Shown: piece after piece, positions 26,901 to 38,165 of the stretch
How the letters are laid out: each line of letters opens with the position of its first letter
How positions within the stretch are numbered: the first letter of the stretch is position 1
From: Tachypleus tridentatus
Lineage: Eukaryota > Arthropoda > Merostomata > Xiphosura > Limulidae
Direction: 5' to 3'
DNA length: 64,000 nucleotides
Assembly: GCF_004210375.1 (NCBI RefSeq)
Contig: NC_134827.1
Coordinates: forward strand, 100,735,285 to 100,799,284
Notes under the pieces: model-generated
The model's input: the letters and a program-made list of their open reading frames with translations, nothing else
The model's database searches: none
Told to the model about the DNA's origin: nothing
Position numbers and translations under genes: made by a program

Positions 26901-29900
26901 ATGCCAAGAGAATCATTTGCACATTTTCTTTCTGATGAAATTTTAATCACTGTATTAATCAACAAAGTGATTCTAATGCATAACTATAATAGGGACTGAC
27001 AGTTAATGAAGCTGTCAAAAATGTAGGCTATAACAGTATTCTTCCATTAAATGTTGTTAATCACAATCTACTGATCACCATCAAGGTGTGAAAGATAAAT
27101 AGTGCACCTTCTGTTCCCTGTACATGCTAGGATTGTCAGTTATTAATTTCAATCTATGTCTAGGCCCTTAATAAAACCTCTCCTACAGGACTAAGTTATT
27201 TAACCACCTCACACTGGTGCAACATTCAATAAATACTTCAACCTGAACAATTTTGTTATCACTGGTTTACGACTTATGATCTTTATTTCAAGGCAAGGAA
27301 ATATTGTTGTATTGAACTGTAAGGTAAATAATGGTTCCCCGACAATCAGTTCAGTAGTTTCAGTTATGGCACACACACAGACTTTTGTCAAAAAATGGTA
27401 AAATGTAAGCTCATTGTTACCTTTTTTCCTTGAGATGGAGTAAGTAAATTTTTCACATGAAGATTAGATGCTGAAACAAACCATGAGTAGCCCTGAGTGG
27501 TAAAGCTTTCCTTTCTTTATGGTAGGTGTGCAACTTGTTAGTGATAAATTCCAACAATAAACAACACACAATTCAACTGTTTTATAAATTTAAATATTGT
27601 TTTGGTTATACAATCAAACAGAAAATCAGATCCCTTTTGGCACACCCACTTGTTACATTTTTTCTTTCAGGATTTGTTAATAGTTTTCTCATGTTTAATA
27701 CTATTTTATTGAGAACCAACAGAAAGATGAGATTTTTCATCTATCAATTGATGTATTTCATTACACTGTTTTCTGAACAGAGAATTGTCAATTTCTCTTA
27801 GCACAATTTGTTTCCGAGTGAAACATATCAACTAGCACATACAAATTTGTAATACTTCTTGTCAGATAGTTAGAAGCCAGAACAACTGCTACAGTTATGA
27901 GACACAGTTTACTTTTTTGCATGTTACTATTCTACATTCTTTTGGGCATTATTTAACTAAATAAAAAATTAAAAATTTAGTGCATTACTACAGCTAAGTG
28001 ACAGAAAAAATCAACAGAAAAATAAATACCTGGGCAGGCATTTTACATTTTCATGTATACTCTTTATTATAAAAGTAATCAAGATGTAGAAACAGGAATC
28101 TCTTTAGGTTAGTTGAAATTAGTAACAACTAATGTTTTCATAAAGCACATGTGCAAGCAGCTTGTGGGTAATGTAATTCAAGAGTGTAACATGAGCTTCA
28201 CATTCTTCAAATAATAACTAATGTTGACCTCAGTGCCAAGACACAGTTCAAAGATCAATAAAACTTAAGTATAGATGTACATTGTCAGCAGTTTAAAGTT
28301 ACTTATGATAAAATGTAATTTCATGTTACAATTTGAAATCATTCTAGAAAACATTTCATTTCACTTGAAATCTTTAATATGCATTTTTAATCTTAACACT
28401 AAAATAACTTAGCACTAGGATTAGTATATATCTTAAACATTTTTTTTTTATTTGAAAGAATGTTTAATGAAAGTCTGGCAAATTTTGTGAAGCTATACAT
28501 ACTATATTAAAAGTTAGTCATAACAAAACTTTAAATCCATACCAAGTGGCCACATGGTTTGTCAATTTGACCAAGTCCATGTAGAGTTAAATAACTGTCT
28601 CCTAGTCAAAGTCCACACAGCTTTAATTACTCTTAGAATACCCTTCAACAAATTCTCCTCTACCTCTTGCAACAAGAGATGCAATGTTTTCACTTTAGAG
28701 ATCACCACAATGGGCTTTATGGCTAAACTCAATCAAGCAGTCTACATTTTTCACTATTACTCTAAATTAACTCGTACTGACTTAGTTACTCACACATTTT
28801 GTCCAACTGAGGTCTAAAACTACAAATTACAAGACATGATAATGTAACAATACTTAAAACCAAAAAGAAAAATTTAGAAAGTTGGTATAACATTAATTCA
28901 TGACTGAACAACACAACCAGTGATAAATTATCACTTCTAAAGAATACTAAATTTAAAACTTGTGCTTTATATATAAATCATAACTTTAGAGAAACTGACA
29001 GAAGTAACAAATTACATCAAAGTACACTGTCTATCCAGCATGTATATAAATGTCATATTCCACACTTTTAATGCTTTATTTGGATGCTAATTGAATACAG
29101 GGTGTATGATGTCGGTGGGCCAATAAAATTTATATCTGCAAAGCATCTACAACCAAGGCTAGATTACTAGATCATAAACTTGAGAATGTTTTCCTCTGAG
29201 TGGGTAGTGATTGTGAGTCAAGTACCTCAACCACCAGGCCCATTACTGAGGTATCTGCATTTGAATGTCAAGTAAACTTAAGACCTACAAGTTACTATAC
29301 AACTGAAAGCAGTTTGTAAGAAAATAAACCAATGTTGTTACGTGGAATTTAAAGTACTTACAGCAGATAATCTAACAACAACAACATTATAATCATATAA
29401 TTGTCTGTGGAGAGAACTTCACTTTACAAAACAGATATCCAAGTCTTTAAAATGAAAAGTACATGAAGTAGCCACTCAAGGTTCAGTTTATTAACCCAGC
29501 ATTTTTGGTAGTTGTTATAAGTTTTAGTCTCAATTTTATTTACTTTTGCAGATTTCAGAGATGCCCAGCTTAAGGTGTTGAATTATTATCTGCTTAATTT
29601 TCTTTAAAGCTAACATAAAACTCAAACACTGTAAAGCAATGTAAACTTTAATAAACAGAGAACTGGGAAAATGTTAATAAAAAAAAATTCACTTCTTGCA
29701 TTTTCTTTGCACCTATTAATCATTTTTAAACCCATACCTTAGTATGCAACCTAATTCAACAATGTAACCTTTAACACTTAGACCTAGACAATCTTAGGAA
29801 ACTGTACAATTAACTTTTAGGCTTGCTAGTAATTTAAATATGGTGTGAACAAGATTAACCATTATATTACCCATTTACAACTTATAAGGTAAGATTTAAC

Positions 29901-32900
29901 AACACATTCTTAACACCAATTACATTTTAAAGTATTTCCCTCACAAGTGCTTTACAAATATTTATCAAAAGATGTTACTATACGAAAAGCAAGGAACTGA
30001 ATACTTACGCAAACCAACCATTTTATCGGGAACTTTCCATTCTTCAACAGTAACTGCATTAGAACCAGGCATAGATCTAAGACAAACAAAAACTCGTACA
30101 AAACAATTCAAACCAACTGCCTTGAAAGACATACTGACCTTTTAATCTTTAGGGCTGTACAATATATAACATTAATATTTGTTAATTAATTTATTCTGAA
30201 TCTTTTAATTAACGTAAGTAACACTCCAAGATTTCACCCCCAATTTACATTACATTTGGCAACATTTTGTTTTACCTAGATGGACAAGCAATATGCAGAA
30301 ATGTCTCCCCAAACCAGTTATCATATCTTACAGTATCAAAAAACACACATCTATATTAACATGTGAACTGTGTTTGTATATTTATACCCGATATATAATA
30401 CTCAAATATTAGATTTATTTAAAAAGTTATCTAGTGTACTCACCTTTGCTGATGAATAGCAGCTAACTGGGCACCAATGGCTGTATAACAAAATACATCA
30501 ATATTTTAAACTGTATTAAAATTAATGCAAGTTATAAAGAAGGAATTTCACTATTTTCTAACAAACTTCCAAGCATCTTTATATTCCAGATAAAAGTTTG
30601 TCTTAATGTTAATATTTAATTACAGTAATCTACAAACTATTTTAAATATGAGTGAATGATAAACCAGTCTCGTTTATTTACAAAACCTACATAACGCAGA
30701 TGTCAGCATTCAGTAAAGGCTGTCTAACATTTAATGTGGCAGTAATTTCAGTTTCTTATTATAACTAGACCACCATTGACTCTCAAAACAGGATGATTTC
30801 CTTTCTTGACCAGTAAGAACCATTTATGCAGTAACAGAATTTCTTCTGAAAGCTCCGAGACTTTTACTGGATTACATTAATTACTATTGAGGTGCAGGGT
30901 CCCCTCCATTTAAGTCATAACCCATTTCTATAAATGCAATACTGTTAAAACATACGTATTGATATAGCTTACTTTTTAAAACTACAAACTGTATTCTGAC
31001 AAACCAAAACTGAGATAAGTTAGATGTGAATTTATTTCAAGAGTTTCTGTACTATTCAATTATTAATCTGGTTATAAAGATATAAAAAGTGCTAACTTTC
31101 ACTTGAAAACAACTATGAATGAATATGATCCTATGTTATCCCATATTTTAAAACTCAGATTTCATAAACATGCTTACAAATGTATTAATCATAGTTAGGT
31201 TGTTTTGTTCTTTATAATTTATTCTAAGCTATTTAACTCTTCACAGCTGTGTCTGTTATAAACAGTTATCTGCACAAGGATTAGAATCTCACCTAAGTGA
31301 CATTTTAATATTTGCCCTTATATAAAAAACAACATATCTGCATAATACTTACGATCTTTCATTGTTGCAAGCTTTTTAGGATCAGAACCACCATCTGAAA
31401 AAGTAAATTATTAAGATCACCAGTCCTTTCCTTACATTTTTATTATTAAAAACTAGTATAGAAGTCTGTTAAAATTGAATGGAAACCAAAGCTTATTAAA
31501 TTCAATTCTTCCAATACACACTTGCAACTCTGCCTCCTATAAACAGATAAAAACAAAGGGCCTTTGGGAAACCAGTCTATCATGAGTAATATCTCTTTTA
31601 CCTAAAGAGTCTCTTTCTAGCCTTCACTGGTCAGTTATTTTCTTATCACTTCCATTGCATTAATGCAATAGTTCTCTTAAAACCACTCATAATGATATCC
31701 ATATACTGATCACAAAGATGTGCTCAATATGGTGATTTAGAAATTCCAATGATGCATCCTTTGTATTTAATGGAATAAGGAAACAAAAAAAAAAAATCTA
31801 GATTAACTTTAAGCACCACCAAAAAACAGATCCACAAATCATAACTCAGCTATGACATCTCTAACTGGAAATCCACCAACAAAAAGGTCAGTGGTCAAAG
31901 CCTCCTAAGAGTCCCACATAAAGGACTTTCACTTGGAAAAGTAACAAGTTCACCTGTATACAAGGTGATATACCTGTTCAACCATCATATATTATAAACT
32001 TTGCAATTGACTGATCAATGGAAGTTGTCACCTTTGTTGATTTGCATTAAATTTTTTATTAAACTACTATTTTATGAATTTATGTCATTAAGTTTGGAAT
32101 CAAATGGTAGATTACAATTCAAACTTAATAATATTTTTACATGTTAATTTCTTAACTTAAAAGTAAATATTAAAAGTAACATCTACAGATTTTGGATAGT
32201 CAAGTGGTGTGTTGAATGCAGGACTGTTTGAAATGCCAAAATACTAAGTTATAGTTTCATACAAATTAGGATCTAAAATTATTAATATAAAATATCTTTT
32301 TATTTTGCTGAAATACGGCTTATGTACTGAATCATACACAGTAACCCCATTCAACCCTTTCCATTATTGAAATGGTCCCTTACACACACACACACACATT
32401 TCAAAATATGGCAAGTGAATAACCAATAAATAGCTTAGAATGTCCCCAAAGTGGTTTTCTGTCATTTTAATCTTTCAAAAAGGTATAACGTTCTTTCAAT
32501 CCAAGATTTCAATGAGGTAGGATGTCTTTAGTTTGCATGATGTTTCACATTTCTTAAATATAAATAGTTCTTAGTTACTAAGGTTAATAAATTAGTGGAA
32601 TTCTATGGTATCAGTGTAGTTATTTATGATTCTCTGGTTATTCAACTGTATACACAAAACCTAAAAAAAATTAATATTCTCCATGCAGAAAACTTTAAAA
32701 GGCTTAGCAACTGGGTACATAGGTCATAGTGAGAAGAGAATTGTTACTTTTACTTTGATTTATTGTTGTATTTTAAAACAAGTTTAATAATTTATTTCTA
32801 TATAGTAATAATTTATATACATATATAATATATTAATAACTGAAATGTTATTATATTACAAAATACTAGTCCACAAGAACAGCCAAGACAGGGTATGAGA

Positions 32901-35900
32901 CATGACTGCATGTGCACTGCATAATTGTAAGTAATCTAGTGTTAGCTAGACATTGTTAAAAGGTCAATATATTAACATAATAAATGTACATGATTTAGCC
33001 TACATGTGTATTTTGTTATACGTAGTCATTCTAGCATAAAAAAAATTTATATTTAAATTGTTTTTATGATGGTGATGAGGTGACAAACCCCACACAGTAT
33101 AGAAAATAATAATATTAAAGTTTTTCTGAAAACCAAAGTTTAAGATCATGCAAATAACATGAAATTTTTGGGAAAAGAATATTTTTAATCATAACATAAA
33201 ATCACTCAGACTAGTAATGAAACAAACTCAATTTTCACATTTTTTATTATACAAAATAGCTGTTAGCTTTACTAAAAGTATCAAAACTCTGAATATAAAA
33301 ATGCTCTATTAAATGTTATAGTGCAAAATTTAATGCATGGAAAATTGTAAACAAACTCCAGTATATTATACTGAACATGTTGTGAAAACATTAAGAAAAT
33401 AATACAAAATTAGTGTTTCCGATTATCCTAATTATCCATGTCAACCAAGAACAATCAGTTGATTGTAACTGACCAGTACAAGCACGTCTACTCAAGGTAG
33501 CCTGTGTTTTATGGTTTCATAAAATTAATTAGCATCAGTTTATAACTCAGTTTTTTTACATTACCTGAGACTTAACTACAAATTTTTTTTTAGAATCTTC
33601 AACCTTTACAGTGACATGAGATCACTTTTACTCCCCCTTCAACAATGTAAGCATAACAGATTTACTAATTTACCTTCAGATTCTTAAATAAGTATTGCAA
33701 AAGTCCCACCCATTCTCTTCTCTACATCTGTAAAAAATTCCAGTGAGTGAATCAACAAGATGATTACCAAAACACCAGTGTATCCTTGAATATTGTTTCC
33801 AACCCAACATGAGAACCTCACTCTAAAAGTTTATAAACTGAATTGCCAAGAGAGTTTTTATAGTTGTTGCTTTGTTACAGTTAATGTACTATAAACATCA
33901 GAAACTATAACTGTGATAAATACTTATTAATCACAGCTACAGATATTTGATCAGGAATGTTTATAGATGTCTAACATTAGATATATACACTTGAAAAGAG
34001 AAAAACTTGTGAAGCTAGTTACCTTATCATCAAGTGTAAACACAATTATTCATTCATTGTGAACTACCCATAAAATATTCCATTTCACACCAGACAGAAG
34101 ACTCAATACTGTTTGTACCTTTGCAAAACATTTGTAAATAAATCATTATTTTTCACCATTGTTATAAACTGCATTACTGTTGGTATATGTGTTAAGAAAG
34201 AAAAGTGTATCAATCTTGTGGACAAATAAATTTGATACACACTGGCATTAAAATAACCTATAAATTAAAAATAAAATTTCTGGCTATTGTAATGTAACAA
34301 TGCAATAGTTATGTTGACACAATTTATAAATAATTCCAAAGTCCACTGTACAGTTTCAAAGCATTAAAGCTTGCTGTTTAGCAAGATATCAATAAATTAC
34401 CAATTCCCAACAAAAGCCCCACCATCAACATAATACTGTTTCAAAACCACACCATTCTATTTGACTTTATTCACCTAACAGACACGTGAATGAAAACCTG
34501 TTACAGTCTTCCCATCCTGATATAGTTGTTTCAGACATGAATGAATTGTACATCACATGAGCCATACATTAAAATTAAACTGTGAAACAATAAACTGAAA
34601 TTGTGATTAACATGAACCATGAAACCAATTAGGAATGAAAGATGTTTTGTTTTAAACAATTTCATTTCACTGAACACCGATGACAGTTACAATTAGTGTT
34701 AGTTATATAAAATGGATACATTAGACTTTTAATATTCACTTAAGATGTTCTGAAAGTTAGAAAAGTGAAATACGAAAAACTAAGATGAAAAGTTTTTACT
34801 TTTAGTATGAAAAACCATTTATTTAAACTAGTCAAAATGGCCTCATTAATTGAAATATTTATTAAAAATCAATAAATTTTGTGTGCAACATGCAATGTTT
34901 ATCAAAAGCTAGAAAATACCCTTAATAAATTCAACTTTAGTAAACACTTCTACACTTATAAAGGGTGATAGAAAACATCCACACCAAAGTTAATTAACCC
35001 GATGATTAGATAATTCCATTGATCCTTTAGTTCTGCTCCCAGAGCATACCACCTCTCATTTTAAATGTTAACTGCTTTATGTCACATACATGTATATCCA
35101 CTCTAATTTTAACTAACACCCAATAAATGCATCTCCCTAAGTGAGGCCAACATTAACAGACAGGGGTGAATCAAAGGCTAGTTTGTGAACACAAGGAGAG
35201 TTAAGATTTTGTCTTAGTTTTAGGAATAATATAGTAATTTAGAGAACCAATTTAGGTTTAACTTTCACCTTAACCATCTTTTAACAAATGCACATTTAAA
35301 GAAAGTTTGAGGCATACAAAAATATATATACAGAAAAGAAGCATACCTGATAAAAGATCCATACTATCTTCTAGAGGACGCTTCGTTCCACCAGTGGTAC
35401 CAGTATCACCACCACCAGGATTAATCTTTGCTGCTATCTGTTAAAATAACATCTTCAATCTTCAAAATATCTAATCTTGCCTATTTTACAACCTTTAACC
35501 ATATTCACACAACAATCTTGTCACAAGATTTTACTCAAGATAAGTAATATCACATGTTCATGTGTAACAAATCTTAAATATTTAATGATAAAATCACAAA
35601 TATCTGACTAAAATGTTGAATGGGAGGGCAGGTGGATTGGGAGAGGGCATTTGTAAAATCTCCCAATCCATCTGCCCTCCCATTCTTTACACAGTTGCTT
35701 TGGCAACCTAATAAACACAATAGATTGGCATATTTTATAACTAATAATAACCATGTTTAGTTAACGACCTTTAATAACTAACAAAAATAGATCTTTGGCA
35801 GAAGTACATTTAATACAAAAACTCTGAATTACTTTTGAATACCGCAGAAGAATAGAATTTTAAAATATAATTAAACAGTCCAGAATAGCAAGCATGATTT

Positions 35901-38058
35901 TAAACTTAAAAACACTAATTTTTCATCTATAATACATAATATTAATACAAAATTATATTTAAAAAAAAGCTGGTACTGAAATAAGAGTTAGAAAATGCAA
36001 TTAAAAACAAACACTCAAAAAACATGTAGTTACAGCTTGATATTTTCGGAAATCAAGTTCATGTTCTCAGAAAAATGTTTTAAATCTGAAATTTATTTAA
36101 GACTTGTGTGCATGTCCAACTTTATAACAGAATGTCATTCAACAGCACAGCAATACTCCATTTAGCATCCAAAAAGGATACCCAAGAACATAGTTGTAAA
36201 TGAAACAGCTCTAAACAGAGTCATCCTTTCTTCTCTGTGAATGATGTATAACTGCATTATTTAGGTACTGACAAGTTTAGCATACATTACTTTATTACCA
36301 CCATTACCAGAAAATTATTAGTCTTCAATCTTGTTTGGTTAAAGAGCCATCAAAAAGAAAACCAGATCCCTCCTACTAGGGCCACATGTCACATTCTCTC
36401 TTTCAAGATTTGTTACTGCACATAATTCTGTTTACAATTATACTGGTTATAACCAATAGACATGCTATGTTTTCATTTGTCAAATGACTTTTTTTTTCTT
36501 TTCCCATGGCAATGATATTGTAGAGATGGCTAATTTCATTGGCTAATATTGTGTAACTAGAAATGTCAGATAAACTGTGATAGTTAAGTGACATCCAATT
36601 TTTGTATATTATCATTCTATGTTCTTTGTTGCATTATTTTACAAAATAAAAATTACTGACTGCACTATTACCATTAAGTATTAAAAAAGTATTCAGTTAA
36701 TTATGGATTTTCAATTTTTTTTTCTTTCTTGTGAAAAATCTCCAGGAAACAAGAGCTTTATAACGAATTAGTGTAAAGTAGAGTGGCATTATGTGGGGTC
36801 TTACTTTATTATGCATTTATGTCAGATTAACATTATGCTACAATATTGATTCCACAATAAAATACAAGGGTAGTGGAAAGAATGAAAGTTAAATACTTAA
36901 GTAGTAGCAGAGGTTATGCAAATGCAATTTACAAATTTTAAGAACAATTTTTATCACATTCACATCATTTCCAATATATAAAAATGAAGTTCAAAAACCA
37001 ACTGACTTCATGTACACACTGCTGTACATTTGATTAAAAGTGTGCTACTTATAAACTGAAACAAGTATGCCTTCATTTGTTTTATTATAAACCATTACAT
37101 ATAATGTAACATTACAAAACGACTTATTTTACTTCTCCCACCAATTGCCATTTAGTTGATTGAACCTGAGAACTTGAAAAAACACTAATGTGTGAAGTAC
37201 TTAATTAAGACATTTATAATATAAATAATTAGATAACACTGTCAAACTTTGGAACAAACGATTGGTAAAACTTTTGTATCTAGATGTATATCGTACCAAC
37301 TACTATGATAAGATATGCACCTTTTGTAAAAAGTAACCACCACCCATGTGAAAAGGTAAGGCCATGTCGATATGAACAGTACTACTTGTAAAGTCTTACA
37401 CAAATATTGTACATGTAACAGTTTTATACGTTCATGGCATATTTTAATGTTAACAACAGAAACAAAATTCAAAAAGGCTTAAATACAGGATTAAATTAAA
37501 GCTCAACCCTACCATGAATTTGAATACAACATGACAAAAACATAGTTTGTAATTTTATTTCACTTAAAACCTGTAGCATAAAAAAGAAAACTTTTCTTTT
37601 TTAATTTCCCAATAATTCATAAGGTGAATAGTCACATACACTACATTACTATATACAGAAATACAACAGCTATTTTCAAGTTTTACTTACAATTACATAT
37701 TAATAATCACTGGAAATTACTGATTATAAATTCTCTACGTATTATTTTAAATACTGCGCAAGTGAACACCTGATGGACAGAACCAACAGGTAACACTAGC
37801 AACATCATTATTAATAGAACAAATACTACAAGAACGTAGTCCTTTGTTGCCAAAGTCAGAATAGGCTTAGCAGCTCAATATCTAGTTTTAGTTCTGTTTC
37901 CTAAATATTGACAATTATCAACATTTTTAAGACGCTATTTTTGATATTAATATAAAATAAAGAAATAATACCTGTCTAGCTCTCTCAAGCGCATCCGCAA
38001 AAGCAGAATTTGTGTCGAACCCACCAGAAACAGTTGATTGAGGTGGAACAACCGACAT
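14653..38058 (-). CDS. FUBP1: FUBP/KHSRP/Psi family four-KH-domain nucleic-acid-binding protein (whole gene, 18 coding exons)
   Basis: Family role: far-upstream-element-binding proteins bind single-stranded DNA and RNA in the nucleus, acting in MYC-type transcription control, splicing and mRNA decay; Drosophila Psi is the single insect member. Seen: a start at 38058 followed by 18 GT-AG exons, ending at TGA 14655-14653. Order: N-box-like helix (about residues 18-34), KRPLED motif (about 48-53), KH1 (GRGG, 111-114), KH2 (GKGG, 198-201), KH3 (GKSG), Gly/Pro/Arg-rich linker, KH4 (GKGG), then a Pro/Gln-rich tail with [21 protein letters not shown] and [10 protein letters not shown] motifs, as in vertebrate FUBPs. 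Length is 722 residues if one base in KH3 is an error, or 730 with an alternative donor; family members are about 570-710. Which vertebrate paralogue it matches best cannot be settled here; the symbol is a family label. Confidence 0.95.
14944..16657 (-). other. FUBP intron 17 with a 78-bp tandem duplication
   Basis: A 1.7-kb AT-rich intron. Positions 15818-15973 are two nearly identical 78-bp units (each starts ATGAAACTTCACTG) followed by a short third fragment. Nothing else was recognised. Confidence 0.7.
16658..16773 (-). CDS. FUBP1: FUBP exon 17: [12 protein letters not shown] motif
   Basis: A 116-nt exon, acceptor GTTTACAG and donor CAG|GTTAGT, phase 1 in and 0 out. It encodes [20 protein letters not shown] and [14 protein letters not shown], matching the PDYSAAWAEYYRQ repeat of human FUBP1. 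Confidence 0.95.
16960..17124 (-). CDS. FUBP1: FUBP exon 16: [11 protein letters not shown] motif and Gln/Pro stretch
   Basis: A 165-nt exon, acceptor AATTACAG and donor CCTG|GTAAGA. It encodes [20 protein letters not shown], then a (PQ)n-like low-complexity run. The Trp/Tyr repeats correspond to the Tyr-rich activation motifs of FUBPs. Confidence 0.94.
17902..18002 (-). CDS. FUBP1: FUBP exon 15: APQGWGNAY motif
   Basis: A 101-nt exon, acceptor CCTACAG and donor CCCA|GTAAGT. It encodes [16 protein letters not shown] and PAAPNDP, a hallmark of the FUBP C-terminal activation region. Confidence 0.95.
18469..18533 (-). CDS. FUBP1: FUBP exon 14: Pro/Gly tail
   Basis: A 65-nt exon, acceptor TATCTAG and donor TTA|GTATGT, phase 0 in and 2 out. 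It encodes [20 protein letters not shown]-type sequence, the Pro/Gly-rich region after KH4. Confidence 0.88.
18877..19061 (-). CDS. FUBP1: FUBP exon 13: KH4
   Basis: A 185-nt exon, acceptor TTCCCAG and donor GGA|GTAAGT. It encodes [38 protein letters not shown] and [13 protein letters not shown], a close match to the family KH4 (GKGG loop completed across the junction). Confidence 0.97.
19657..19837 (-). CDS. FUBP1: FUBP exon 12: Gly/Pro/Arg linker and start of KH4
   Basis: A 181-nt exon, acceptor AAAGCAG and donor AAAG|GTGAGT. It encodes an RGPGRGRG-type linker, a [11 protein letters not shown] stretch and the first strand of KH4 ([18 protein letters not shown]). The linker resembles the RGRGRG region of human FUBP1. 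Confidence 0.96.
20182..20392 (-). CDS. FUBP1: FUBP exon 11: KH3, with a probable one-base frameshift
   Basis: A 211-nt exon, acceptor TTTGTAG and donor CTG|GTCAGT. It encodes [20 protein letters not shown] and the rest of KH3 through [10 protein letters not shown], with loop GKSG. The first four codons read ILVP in phase 0, but RQAVG lies one base out of frame, because four bases (CCCG) separate GTG from AGA where three are expected (20380-20383). This is probably an assembly or homopolymer error, otherwise a real lesion or a different donor for exon 10. Confidence 0.92.
21474..21557 (-). CDS. FUBP1: FUBP exon 10: Gly-rich linker between KH2 and KH3
   Basis: An 84-nt exon from acceptor AACTTAG to donor GAG|GTAAAA. 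It encodes a Gly-rich linker ending [13 protein letters not shown] second donor 23 nt further on (AG|GTACAG, exon end 21451) would give 107 nt and the only in-frame join to the next exon as sequenced. I prefer 21474, because with it the next exon opens with the expected ILVP strand. Confidence 0.78.
22614..22661 (-). CDS. FUBP1: FUBP exon 9: last helix of KH2
   Basis: A 48-nt phase 0-0 exon, acceptor TTTTTACAG and donor GAG|GTATGT. It encodes [16 protein letters not shown], aligning with the family QQAKEMVLELI helix. Confidence 0.92.
22719..23325. repeat. Minisatellite, 12 copies of a 51/48-bp unit, in FUBP intron 8
   Basis: Twelve tandem units containing GCTGTTCACCAGTCTGTCAG, most 51 bp and two early ones 48 bp, with very few differences between neighbours. 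Both lengths are multiples of three and the units are open on both strands, which produces long spurious ORFs. It sits between KH2 exons 8 and 9. On the sense (minus) strand each full unit carries an acceptor-like TTTTGTCTGACAG. Confidence 0.95.
23370..23468 (-). CDS. FUBP1: FUBP exon 8: KH2 centre
   Basis: A 99-nt phase 0-0 exon, acceptor TTTTCCAG and donor GAG|GTGCGT. It encodes [19 protein letters not shown] and [10 protein letters not shown], almost the same as the KH2 of vertebrate FUBP1. The minisatellite begins about 45 nt downstream in the intron. Confidence 0.97.
25907..26075 (-). CDS. FUBP1: FUBP exon 7: end of KH1, PPP linker, start of KH2
   Basis: A 169-nt exon with acceptor CTTTGCAG and donor CAG|GTAATC, phase 2 in and 0 out. 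It encodes the last KH1 helix ([10 protein letters not shown]), a Gly/Pro linker, and KH2 through [15 protein letters not shown] with an intact GKGG loop. Confidence 0.96.
26643..26772 (-). CDS. FUBP1: FUBP exon 6: KH1 core
   Basis: A 130-nt exon with acceptor TTATCAG and donor GA|GTAAGT. It encodes [20 protein letters not shown] and the rest of KH1, up to the TGS-RQSIE helix start. The GRGG loop is intact, so nucleic-acid binding is expected. Confidence 0.96.
27597..28010. repeat. Diverged dispersed repeat, copy A (FUBP intron 5)
   Basis: Shares blocks with 36325-36690 in the same order: the CAGATCCC segment, TTTCTTTCA-GGATTTGTTA, and a GCATTATTT-ACT-AAATAAAAA end. The two copies are too diverged to define ends or class by eye. 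Confidence 0.45.
30009..30076 (-). CDS. FUBP1: FUBP exon 5: first strand of KH1
   Basis: A 68-nt exon with acceptor GTCTTAG and donor TTGC|GTAAGT. It encodes [14 protein letters not shown], matching the family TEEYKVPDGMVGF; the KH1 GxxG loop follows in the next exon. Confidence 0.93.
30444..30480 (-). CDS. FUBP1: FUBP exon 4 ([11 protein letters not shown])
   Basis: A 37-nt exon with acceptor TATACAG and donor AAAG|GTGAGT, phase 1 in and 2 out. It encodes [12 protein letters not shown], a helical family motif just upstream of KH1. Confidence 0.86.
31353..31394 (-). CDS. FUBP1: FUBP exon 3 (linker before KH1)
   Basis: A 42-nt exon between acceptor TTTTTCAG and donor GATC|GTAAGT, phase 1-1. 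It encodes about [14 protein letters not shown]. It is small, but phase and splice signals fit both neighbours. Confidence 0.82.
35347..35437 (-). CDS. FUBP1: FUBP exon 2: IAAKI and KRPLED motif
   Basis: The acceptor is TTTTAACAG and the donor CAG|GTATGC; length is 91 nt, phase 0 in and 1 out. It encodes IAAKI, a Gly/Thr-rich stretch and TKRPLED, a conserved basic segment of FUBPs that is probably part of a nuclear localisation signal. Confidence 0.93.
35618..35685. other. Intronic 26-bp near-perfect hairpin (68 nt)
   Basis: Arms 35618-35643 and 35660-35685 are reverse complements with one mismatch, enclosing a 16-nt loop. The arms are much more GC-rich than the surrounding intron. It lies in the first FUBP intron, between exons 1 and 2. 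It could be a pre-miRNA-like hairpin or a small foldback repeat; no known miRNA seed was recognised. Confidence 0.75.
36325..36690. repeat. Diverged dispersed repeat, copy B (FUBP intron 1)
   Basis: Partner of the repeat at 27597-28010, same orientation and block order. The family is not recognised; it may be an old non-autonomous element. Confidence 0.45.
37972..38058 (-). CDS. FUBP1: FUBP exon 1: start codon and N-box
   Basis: Twenty-nine codons from ATG (38058-38056) to a CAG|GTATTA donor, phase 0. It encodes [12 protein letters not shown]-type sequence, the amphipathic N-box that in human FUBP1 binds the repressor FIR/PUF60. The start is chosen because the family N-terminus lies directly after it and the 5' leader contains a promoter-like motif. 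Confidence 0.93.
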
Positions 38059-38165
38059 GCTGCGACACTAAAAATGGCGGAAAATGCGAATGAACAAAGC
38101 AACCTTGTGTCTGGTTATCAAGGGTAGTTATAAAACGTGGTACTGTTTTATAATCGTCTTATTCA
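38059..38165 (-). promoter_or_regulatory. FUBP 5' leader and promoter candidate with YY1-like motif
   Basis: Immediately upstream of the FUBP start codon is AAAAATGGCGG (plus strand, about 38070-38080), which fits the YY1-type element (AANATGGCGG) common near metazoan TATA-less start sites. No TATA box is evident. The exact transcription start cannot be seen. Confidence 0.4.

Larger units (their letters stand above)
26773..35346 (-). other. FUBP introns 2-5 (large, AT-rich)
   Basis: Introns of about 3.2 kb, 0.4 kb, 0.9 kb and 4.0 kb separate exons 6, 5, 4, 3 and 2. Besides one dispersed repeat copy and a short (AC)n at about 32383-32398, I see no genes or intact mobile elements. No SINE1 or SINE2 copy was recognised here. 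Confidence 0.6.
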
